A stretch of DNA of 64,000 bases from Bacteroides sp. GM023. GTDB taxonomy: Bacteria > Bacteroidota > Bacteroidia > Bacteroidales > Bacteroidaceae. Location: NCBI RefSeq assembly GCF_014750685.1, contig NZ_JAAXGE010000001.1, positions 558,001 to 622,000 on the forward strand, written 5' to 3'. The position numbers and the translations under genes were made by a program. The notes below the pieces were generated by a model. It made no database searches. It saw only the letters and a program-made list of their open reading frames with translations, and had not been told where the DNA came from. Position 1 is the stretch's first letter; each line of letters begins with the position of its first letter. Of the stretch, positions 54,711 to 62,022 are shown in pieces.

Positions 54711-56222
54711 ATGAGTAAAAAAGGACTTGTTACAATTTTGATGATAACTTTATATTGTGTATTGTTCTTGTGTAGCTGTAGAACTTCAATTAAAGTTTCT
54801 GATACTAAATCTAAGGGGATTGATATCCGGTATAAAAAAATACCACAACTAGTTTTGATTTTAGATAAAGAATCTTTTGATGAAGTTTATGCGCGGAAAG
54901 TATATATGCATAAAAATAGAAATAATAGATATATAAATAACGATTCATATGAGAATGCTCTAATGGCATTTGAAACAAATTATAGGAGCAAAATAGAGCC
55001 TTTCGATGAAAATGAACATTATGGCTATATACGATGTAAGCTTTTAGATTATACTTTGAAAGATCCATTATGGCCAGCTTTTGTAGATGGTTTTTTTCTA
55101 TCTGTTCCTCTCTTCTTAGGTATGCCATTAGCGTATGCGAAGGCAGAAGAATCTATTGAAATACAAATTCTAAACTTGAATAATGAAATCGTGAAAACAT
55201 ATAGATATAATACGTCATGTAAGAAGAGTAGTAGATTGTATAATGGTTTTCCTCTCAATTACATAGAAGGTTCTATTCTAGGTGCTTTTAAAAAAGCATT
55301 AAATACATTTAATCAAGATTTGTTGGCGGATGCCGACAACATAAAGAGGAATCTTATATCTACAGCCAAAGCAATTAAAATGGACTGTTTAGAAGCACAG
55401 TATATCGGTGTTGAAAAAGATGAATACTATCAAAAAGGATTTGCTTTAATACAACAGAAAGATTTTATGAATGCAATCAATTGTTTTACAGAATCGTTAA
55501 GTAGGTCTCCTTTGTGTGCTCCTTCTTACTTTGGAAGAGCAGTGGCTAAATATAATATGGGAGAATATAGTTCAGCATTGAAAGATATAAATCGTTTGAT
55601 TCAATTATCTCCTAATGATGATCTTGCATATTATTATAAAGCAGCTATATTGTGCAATTTACGAAAATATACAGAATCTGTTTTTTTTATAACAAAGGCA
55701 ATTACAATTAATTCTCAAAATGAAGATTATCATTATTTGCATGGAATGATTCTTGAGAAGATGGGATATTTTGATGATGCTATTGCAGAGTATAGGAATG
55801 TTTTGACTTTGAATCCGGATCGAGTGGAAGTTGATGATGCAATAACATCTCTTCGTAGAAGAATCAGAAACAAAGAAGACGAGTATTACAAAGCCAATTT
55901 GGAAAACCAAATAAAAGCTTTACAAATTCTAAACTCTAGTCTACAAAACCTTGGTGGAGGCTATAGTAATAACAATATTCTTAATAGTACCAATAGTTCG
56001 GGAAGTAGAACAAAACTTCAAATACAGAATGACCTTGATAAAGCAAAGCGTTTATTAGAGGATATGAAGAAGAATCAGGATATGCAATATGAAAGAATGA
56101 AAAATGATCGAACAAGTGGAATTAGTGGTGCTATATATGTTGATGGGTATGACAGGCTTATAAAAAAGCAAGAACAAAGAATCAGTGGGTTGGAGAATGA
56201 ATTAAGGAATGCTAAAAAATAA
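54711..56222 (+). CDS. TPR-repeat lipoprotein, AT-rich
   Basis: Signal peptide with lipobox LCSC (VLFLCSCRTS). An N-terminal region of about 220 residues is of no known family and includes a hydrophobic stretch (FVDGFFLSVPLFLGMPLAYA). TPR repeats occupy about 240-385 (GFALIQQKDFMNAINCFTESLSRSP, AVAKYNMGEYSSALKDINRLIQLSP, LHGMILEKMGYFDDAIAEYRNVLTLNP). A C-terminal coiled coil (residues 395-503) is rich in Lys, Glu and Asn. Base composition is clearly more AT-rich than the neighbours. It lies between the decayed and intact copies of an operon leader, suggesting insertion. Function unknown. Confidence 0.75.
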   Translation: MSKKGLVTILMITLYCVLFLCSCRTSIKVSDTKSKGIDIRYKKIPQLVLILDKESFDEVYARKVYMHKNRNNRYINNDSYENALMAFETNYRSKIEPFDENEHYGYIRCKLLDYTLKDPLWPAFVDGFFLSVPLFLGMPLAYAKAEESIEIQILNLNNEIVKTYRYNTSCKKSSRLYNGFPLNYIEGSILGAFKKALNTFNQDLLADADNIKRNLISTAKAIKMDCLEAQYIGVEKDEYYQKGFALIQQKDFMNAINCFTESLSRSPLCAPSYFGRAVAKYNMGEYSSALKDINRLIQLSPNDDLAYYYKAAILCNLRKYTESVFFITKAITINSQNEDYHYLHGMILEKMGYFDDAIAEYRNVLTLNPDRVEVDDAITSLRRRIRNKEDEYYKANLENQIKALQILNSSLQNLGGGYSNNNILNSTNSSGSRTKLQIQNDLDKAKRLLEDMKKNQDMQYERMKNDRTSGISGAIYVDGYDRLIKKQEQRISGLENELRNAKK

Positions 56223-56592
56223 ATGATTATTTTGTTGACCATTCTTATTGAAAGTTTTGCTAAACTTTATTTTTCTTGATTATAGTGAGTGTTATAAAGT
56301 GTTTAGTAGCAGTTTTCAGCTCCTATGAATTATCATTGAGAATAAAAAAGGGTTTCGTTGTGGTGGATATATCTACACTTATTTGGGGACAAGTGGATGT
56401 TTATGATTTAATTTATATATAAACATGAATTCTTTTAATGTAAATGTTAGTACCATAAAGTGATCTATTTAGAAAATAATTGTAAACTTGAAAGAGCTTA
56501 ATAATGTCACTGATTCTTAGAAAGTTTAGGAATTCGATGTTCTGAGAAATATATCGTGACAAGGAAATATTTGAGTCTCATGAGATTTAAGA
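56223..56592. other. gene-free AT-rich stretch
   Basis: No gene, promoter consensus or strong hairpin is seen. It probably belongs to the inserted segment that carries the TPR lipoprotein. Confidence 0.4.
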
Positions 56593-56617
56593 AGATAACA
56601 CATATTAAGACCGATAA

Positions 56618-56649
56618 TTTGCTGATTATTTTTCATACCGGTATATTTG
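56618..56649 (+). promoter_or_regulatory. promoter of the metal-linked TonB receptor operon
   Basis: TTTG (56618-56621), a 20-base spacer and TATATTTG (56642-56649), an ideal Bacteroides promoter. Start is expected near 56656. CTATT/AATAG follows in the leader. Confidence 0.8.
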
Positions 56650-56680
56650 TCTCGCTATTCTATTAACCAATAGAGGGAGA

Positions 56681-56995
56681 ATGTATCAGAAGAAAAATAT
56701 AAGGGTATATATAGCATGGATGTTATTCATGACATTCATCCCCTTCTTTGTAGTGAAGACCTTTCACTATCATGGAAGCGAGGATGAAAAGTCGTGCTCC
56801 CATGCAAAGCATTCTCACAAATCATCCGATGATTGTGCGATATGCCAATATTCCCTTTCTTTCTTTACTGAACCCGCACCGGTAGAATTTCATTGTACAT
56901 TGACGCTCGTGCCCTACGAGCCGATTATTTATCAGGATAAGGTCGTTTGCAAACGGACTTATTCGCATCGTTTACGCGGACCACCCGTCGCTTGA
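56681..56995 (+). CDS. small His/Cys-rich membrane-anchored protein
   Basis: A 104-residue protein with one N-terminal hydrophobic segment (VYIAWMLFMTFIPFFVV), then HYHGSEDEKSCSHAKHSHKSSDDCAICQYSLSFF, a dense run of His and Cys likely to bind a metal. Related small proteins precede TonB receptors in Bacteroidetes. It is first in the operon with the receptor (89 bases later) and a His-rich lipoprotein. The metal could be zinc, copper or another; the sequence does not say. Confidence 0.7.
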   Translation: MYQKKNIRVYIAWMLFMTFIPFFVVKTFHYHGSEDEKSCSHAKHSHKSSDDCAICQYSLSFFTEPAPVEFHCTLTLVPYEPIIYQDKVVCKRTYSHRLRGPPVA

Positions 56996-57083
56996 ATCCA
57001 TAATCAGACATTTTTAATGAAGATAGGTTGACATTCAGCCTGTCCTCACATTCGTTTTACACATTAAATAAAGATTGTAATTG

Positions 57084-59243
57084 ATGCGTATCGGAGTAAT
57101 TTCGGGCGTACTAGGGTTATTTGTAGCCTTACCCGTCCACGCACAGAAGTCCGATTCAATCAAGAGCATGCTTTTGCCTGATGTTGTGGTGACCGAAACG
57201 TACCAGCAACGTCAAGCCAAGAAGTCTGCGCTCACGGTTGAAGTGGTAACTCAGGATTTTCTGCGCAAACATTTTACAGGAAACTTCATGCAGGCGATGG
57301 AGAATATTCCCGGCGTACAAGCGATGGATATCGGTTCCGGTTTCTCCAAACCGATGATTCGCGGAATGGGATTCAACCGGATTGCCGTATTGGAGAATGG
57401 CGTCAAGCAGGAAGGACAACAATGGGGAGCCGACCACGGACTGGAACTGGATGCTTTCAATATTGAAGCGGTCAATGTGCTGAAAGGCCCGGCTTCACTG
57501 CTATACGGCAGCGATGCGATGGGCGGAGTGATTGATATAACCCCGCCACCTGTCCCTGCTGATAACAGCATATTCGGTGACGTCACACTCCTGGGTAAAT
57601 CCGTCAACGGAACGATAGGCGGCTCACTGATGCTGGGAATCAGGAAGAATGCCTGGTACTCCCATATCCGCTACTCCGAACAGCACTTCGGAGACTATCG
57701 TATCCCTGCGGATACCATTGTCTACCTCACGCAAAAAATGCCCGTCTACGGACGCAAGCTAAAGAACACAGCAGGTATCGAACGCAACATCGGATTCTTC
57801 ACCCAATATCAGCAAAAAGGATATAAAGCGAATTTCTCCGTAAGCAATGTATATCAAAAGACAGGGTTCTTTCCGGGAGCACATGGTGTGCCCGATGCAT
57901 CCCGCGTAGAAGACGATGGCGACAGTCGTAATATTGAATTGCCATATAGCAAGGTAAATCATCTGAAAGTGACTACCCATCAACAATACGCATGGGAGAA
58001 ACTAATCCTGTCAGGCGATTTGGGCTTCCAAAACAACCACCGTGAAGAATGGAGCGCCTTCCATACTCACTACGGCTCGCAGTCTGCACCGGAGAAAGAC
58101 CCGGACAAGGAACTGGCTTTCAACCTGAACACTTACAGCGCTTCGGTAAAAGCTCGCTTTGTCGGCTCTTCCTCATGGGAACATACGCTGGGATGGGACG
58201 GACAGCATCAACGGAACGACATTTCCGGTTATTCCTTCTTGCTGCCCGAATACCATCGTTCCACTACGGGATTGCTTTGGCTTACGACTTATAGACCTAA
58301 TAATGTCCTCTCCATTAGCGGAGGAGCGCGATATGACTACGGACATATCGACATCTCCTCGCATGAAGACGCCTATCTTGCCGATTATCTTCAGAAACAA
58401 GGATATGAGCAGGAACAGATAGACTTCTATAAGTGGAACAGCCACGCAGTGAAAAAAGACTTCGGCGATTACTCTTTCTCTCTTGGGCTCGTTTGGACGC
58501 CATCTGACAAGCATCTGATAAAGGTAAATGTCGGACGCAGCTTCCGTCTGCCCGGTGCGAACGAGTTGGCCGCCAACGGTGTGCATCACGGAACTTTCCG
58601 CCATGAGCAGGGAGACGCAAATTTAAAGTCCGAACAAGGCTGGCAACTGGATGCTTCTTATCATCTGAATTACCGGGGAATCTCTTTTTCCGTTTCCCCC
58701 TTTGTCAGTTGGTTCAGCAACTATATCTTCCTGCGGCCTACCGGAGAATGGTCTGTATTGCCCCATGCCGGGCAAATCTACCGCTACACCGGAGCAGAAG
58801 CCTTATTCGCGGGAACGGAAGCTACGATAGACGTTCGTTTTCTACGCAACTTCAATTATCGCATCTCCGCCGAATACGTTTACACCTATAATTGTGACGA
58901 ACATATCCCGTTGAGTTTCTCTCCGCCACCGGGTATGCGGAATACACTGACCTGGCAGTATAAACGCTATATGCTTTATGGCGAATGGCAAAGTATCGCC
59001 CGGCAAAACCGTGTAGACCGTAACGAAGACCGTACATCCGGCGCAAACCTGTTTCATTTGGGCGGTTCACTGAACATCCCGATTGGCGGAAACAAGGAAA
59101 TAGAAATAACCCTGACCGCCCGTAATATCTTCAATACCCGATATTACAATCATCTAAGTTTTTACAGGAAAGTTGAAATCCCCGAACCGGGACGAAACTT
59201 TCAGTTATTAATCAAAATTCCATTTAAAAAATTATTGAAATGA
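57084..59243 (+). CDS. TonB-dependent outer membrane receptor (metal or metal-chelate)
   Basis: Signal peptide ends at VHAQ. The TonB-box region MLLPDVVVTETYQQRQ is followed by the plug (FMQAMENIPGVQAMDIGSGFSKPMIRGMGFNRIAVLENGVKQEGQQWGADHGLELDAFNIEAVNVLKGPASLLYGSDAMGGVI) and a barrel ending in FQLLIKIPFKKLLK. Length 720 is that of metal/siderophore receptors, not SusC. Start at ATG 57084; a TTG three bases earlier is in frame. The gene overlaps the DUF4625 gene by 4 bases. With His-rich proteins on both sides it probably imports a metal such as zinc (inference). Confidence 0.88.
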   Translation: MRIGVISGVLGLFVALPVHAQKSDSIKSMLLPDVVVTETYQQRQAKKSALTVEVVTQDFLRKHFTGNFMQAMENIPGVQAMDIGSGFSKPMIRGMGFNRIAVLENGVKQEGQQWGADHGLELDAFNIEAVNVLKGPASLLYGSDAMGGVIDITPPPVPADNSIFGDVTLLGKSVNGTIGGSLMLGIRKNAWYSHIRYSEQHFGDYRIPADTIVYLTQKMPVYGRKLKNTAGIERNIGFFTQYQQKGYKANFSVSNVYQKTGFFPGAHGVPDASRVEDDGDSRNIELPYSKVNHLKVTTHQQYAWEKLILSGDLGFQNNHREEWSAFHTHYGSQSAPEKDPDKELAFNLNTYSASVKARFVGSSSWEHTLGWDGQHQRNDISGYSFLLPEYHRSTTGLLWLTTYRPNNVLSISGGARYDYGHIDISSHEDAYLADYLQKQGYEQEQIDFYKWNSHAVKKDFGDYSFSLGLVWTPSDKHLIKVNVGRSFRLPGANELAANGVHHGTFRHEQGDANLKSEQGWQLDASYHLNYRGISFSVSPFVSWFSNYIFLRPTGEWSVLPHAGQIYRYTGAEALFAGTEATIDVRFLRNFNYRISAEYVYTYNCDEHIPLSFSPPPGMRNTLTWQYKRYMLYGEWQSIARQNRVDRNEDRTSGANLFHLGGSLNIPIGGNKEIEITLTARNIFNTRYYNHLSFYRKVEIPEPGRNFQLLIKIPFKKLLK

Positions 59244-59731
59244 AAAATAAATTTTATCTCCCAATGATTGCCATTTTGGCAATGTCGACTTTCGTGTTTT
59301 TCTCTTGTGATAACGACGACTCCAGCGATACTACCAAACCGTTGATTGAACTTCACGAACCGGAAGAAGGGCAAGCCCTGGAAATCGGAAATGAACACGG
59401 AGTGCATTTTGAACTGGATTTGTCGGATGACGTCATGTTGAAATCCTATAAGATTGAGATACACAATAACTTTGACCACCATCCACACGGTCGTAATAGC
59501 AGGGCTGCCGAAGAAACCGTAAATTTCAGTTTCAATAAGTCCTATGATATTTCCGGACAGAAAACGGCGCATATTCATCATCACGACATTATGATACCCG
59601 CCAATGCGACTCCGGGAGATTATCATCTGATGGTCTATTGTACGGATGCCGCAGGTAATGAATCTTATGTCGCCCGCAATATCAAATTGAGCAACGACGT
59701 GGAAGATGAAGACCATCATCACGACGAATAA
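59240..59731 (+). CDS. DUF4625 His-rich lipoprotein
   Basis: Signal peptide with lipobox-like FFSC, then CDNDDSSDTTKP. The beta-sandwich DUF4625 domain follows (PLIELHEPEEGQALEIGNEHGVHFELDLSDD). Histidine clusters HNNFDHHPHG, HIHHHD and the C-terminal DEDHHHDE are probable metal ligands. It overlaps the receptor gene by 4 bases and likely hands metal to, or captures it near, the receptor at the cell surface. Confidence 0.82.
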   Translation: MKNKFYLPMIAILAMSTFVFFSCDNDDSSDTTKPLIELHEPEEGQALEIGNEHGVHFELDLSDDVMLKSYKIEIHNNFDHHPHGRNSRAAEETVNFSFNKSYDISGQKTAHIHHHDIMIPANATPGDYHLMVYCTDAAGNESYVARNIKLSNDVEDEDHHHDE

Positions 59732-59786
59732 AAATGCCTAGGCGAATGAGATGCATAATAAGCAAGCCATGAACTAGCTTTTTTTA

Positions 59787-59866
59787 GACAAGAGAACAAA
59801 AGGACAAAAGAAGAAACGAAGTGCAGAAAAACCTGCATGGAAAATTTGTTCTTTTGTTCTTCTGTC
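59787..59866. terminator. large bidirectional terminator
   Basis: A 22-position inverted repeat, GACAAGAGAACAAAAGGACA.. (from 59787) against ..TGTTCTTTTGTTCTTCTGTC (to 59866), encloses an inner TGCAG/CTGCA hairpin. It lies between the convergent DUF4625 and AraC genes. Confidence 0.8.
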
Positions 59867-59880
59867 AGAAAAGCTCCATC

Positions 59881-60777
59881 TTACATATTCTTCCGCACCT
59901 CTCTCGGCGACATACCGAAATGCGCCCTCACATACTTTCCGAAGAAAGAGATATTCGGAAAATTCATCTCGTCAGAGATTTCCTTAATAGATTTATCCGA
60001 ATGTTTCAGCATATACCTGATATTCTCCGTCGTATATTCATGTATCCATTTCAACGCCGTCTTTTTGCTGACCGTCTTGCAAGTGTATGACAGATATTTA
60101 GGTGTCACGCATAACTCCTTTGCATACTGGGATACTGCACGTTCCTTCCCTTTATTCCGTTCCAATAACTTGAGAAAGTTTCTGAATAAAATATCTCCCT
60201 GCCTCATTAAATCATCCTCGGAAGAAGTGATAAACTTATCCAAATACGCGCAAATTTCGTAAAGCGCAGCCTGAATAAAAGAATACATCACTTCTTTATG
60301 ATATAAATGTGGTGATTGATTGACTTTAATCTTCATCAGTTCATAATAATATCCGAAGATTTGCCGGCTATCCTCTTCCAAATGCACAATCGGATTTTTG
60401 CTGATATAGAATGCCTTGTTCCAAATATGCTTGCCGTTGTGAAGCAACTGTTGGATGATACGTTCGGAAAGCCCCAGCATTTTACCTTCAAAATCGGGAC
60501 TAATCATATAATTATTGAGCAATATATTAGGACGGCAAAATAACAAGTCGTTCTCATGGATGACATATGTATTCCCGTTGACATCCAATTGGAGTTTTCC
60601 CTGAGTGCACATGATGACCACTACCATACTCAACTTGATGGTATTATTCTCGTCGTAAGGTAACTCCTTTATATCGTCTGCCATGGCGATGTCTCCGTCA
60701 ATATAGTTCAGCATTTCTTCATCTTTGATGTTGTCCATGCTTACTTCACGGATGTTGTTATTCTCAATTACTCTCAT
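59881..60777 (-). CDS. AraC-family regulator of the RND pump
   Basis: The C-terminal 100 residues are an AraC helix-turn-helix pair (SQYAKELCVTPKYLSYTCKTVSKKTALKWIHEYTTENIRYMLKHSDKSIKEISDEMNFPNISFFGKYVRAHFGMSPREVRKNM). The N-terminal part is a cupin-like sensor (LQLDVNGNTYVIHENDLLFCRPN). 298 residues; an alternative start MDNIKDEEM lies 13 codons in. It is divergent from the efflux genes, and the shared 204-base gap has symmetric half-sites, so it very likely controls the pump. Confidence 0.88.
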   Translation of the reverse strand: MRVIENNNIREVSMDNIKDEEMLNYIDGDIAMADDIKELPYDENNTIKLSMVVVIMCTQGKLQLDVNGNTYVIHENDLLFCRPNILLNNYMISPDFEGKMLGLSERIIQQLLHNGKHIWNKAFYISKNPIVHLEEDSRQIFGYYYELMKIKVNQSPHLYHKEVMYSFIQAALYEICAYLDKFITSSEDDLMRQGDILFRNFLKLLERNKGKERAVSQYAKELCVTPKYLSYTCKTVSKKTALKWIHEYTTENIRYMLKHSDKSIKEISDEMNFPNISFFGKYVRAHFGMSPREVRKNM

Positions 60778-60830
60778 TGTTCCTTTTTTACTTTGTTCGG
60801 TGCAAAGATGGTCATTAATTCAAGATAGGT

Positions 60831-60921
60831 AGTGTCCTTTCGGGAATGAATAGTGTTCTATTTCTCTCATTTTGGTATATGTGACGAAAAATAGGACACT
60901 TCCGGGTTTTTAGGGAACACT
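60831..60921. promoter_or_regulatory. symmetric half-site array between AraC and RND genes
   Basis: AGTGTCC (60831-60837) and AGTGTTC (60852-60858) are direct repeats 21 bp apart. GGACACT (60894-60900) and GAACACT (60915-60921) are the inverted counterparts, also 21 bp apart. Direct repeats at two helical turns are what an AraC-type dimer binds; two such pairs face each other. Confidence 0.6.
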
Positions 60922-60981
60922 GCTACTGTCCGGAAAATATACACCTTCGCAGCCGGAAAAAGAAAATTATGTAATCAGTAA

Positions 60982-62022
60982 ATGAAAAGAAAAATGAAAC
61001 AAAAGTATTATTTGGCGACATTATTGCTAGGCACGCTGGTAACAGGATGCAAGCAAACGGGAGAGACGACAACAGTAGAACCTGTGAAGGTGAAAGTACT
61101 GACAGTGGAAGAACATCCGATAAACGGAACACAAGGATTTTCGGGAACAGTCGAAGAAATGACAGGCTCCACATTGAGTTTTCCGGTAGGCGGAACTGTC
61201 GGGACAATAGCAGTAACCGTCGGTCAGCGGGTTGCGAAAGGAGCACTTATTGCTGCTGTAGATGAGGTGACTTTACAAAATACGTATAATGCATCCGTCG
61301 CTCTGCTTACCCAGGCGGAAGATGCCTGGCAGCGACTGAAACAATTGCACGACAATGGCAGCCTGCCGGAAATACAATGGGTGGAAGCCCAAAGCAATCT
61401 GAAACAAGCCGCAGCCTCTGAACAAATAGCCAGGAAGAACCTGTCCGACTGCCGGTTGACAGCACCATTTAGCGGTATTATTTCAGAGAAGAATGTGGAA
61501 ACCGGACAGAACGTAATGCCTGGGATGCCGGTTGTTAAACTGGTTACCATTCAGCAGGTGAAAGTCAAAGTAGCCGTTCCCGAGAATGAGATAGCACAAA
61601 TCAAGATTGGACAAACCGCCCGGATTATGGTCGCTGCACTGGAAAACCGGATGTTCGAAGGTAAGATTATCGAGAAAGGCATAGCGGCCCATGCATTATC
61701 CCGTTCATATGAAGTGAAAGTCCTGATAGACAATCCCGAACAAATATTGATGCCGGGGATGATTTGTCAAATGCATATTGATAAGTCAGAAAGCGAAGCG
61801 ACCGCTTTTATACTGCCCGTTCAAGTCGTACAGTTGGACGAGAGCAACCGCTCGTTTGTATGGGTGAACACACAAGGGAGAGCCGAAAAGAGAATGATAC
61901 AGACAGGAGAACTAACGAACCGGGGAGTGGTGGTTAAGAGTGGACTCGCTTCCGGCGAAGAAGTAATAATTGAAGGACAACAGAAAGTGAGTGTACAAAC
62001 GCCGATTACAACAGAAAGATGA
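60982..62022 (+). CDS. RND efflux periplasmic adaptor lipoprotein
   Basis: Lipobox LVTGC. The membrane-fusion-protein order is seen: barrel-sandwich half (GTVGTIAVTVGQRVAKGALIAAVD), helical hairpin (YNASVALLTQAEDAWQRLKQL to AEASEQIARKNL-like helices), second lipoyl half (LTAPFSGIISEKNVETGQNV), beta-barrel and membrane-proximal domain (GVVVKSGLASGEEVIIEGQQKV). It joins the inner membrane pump to an outer membrane channel. The stop overlaps the pump start (ATGA). No TolC-like gene is seen before the window ends. Confidence 0.9.
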   Translation: MKRKMKQKYYLATLLLGTLVTGCKQTGETTTVEPVKVKVLTVEEHPINGTQGFSGTVEEMTGSTLSFPVGGTVGTIAVTVGQRVAKGALIAAVDEVTLQNTYNASVALLTQAEDAWQRLKQLHDNGSLPEIQWVEAQSNLKQAAASEQIARKNLSDCRLTAPFSGIISEKNVETGQNVMPGMPVVKLVTIQQVKVKVAVPENEIAQIKIGQTARIMVAALENRMFEGKIIEKGIAAHALSRSYEVKVLIDNPEQILMPGMICQMHIDKSESEATAFILPVQVVQLDESNRSFVWVNTQGRAEKRMIQTGELTNRGVVVKSGLASGEEVIIEGQQKVSVQTPITTER

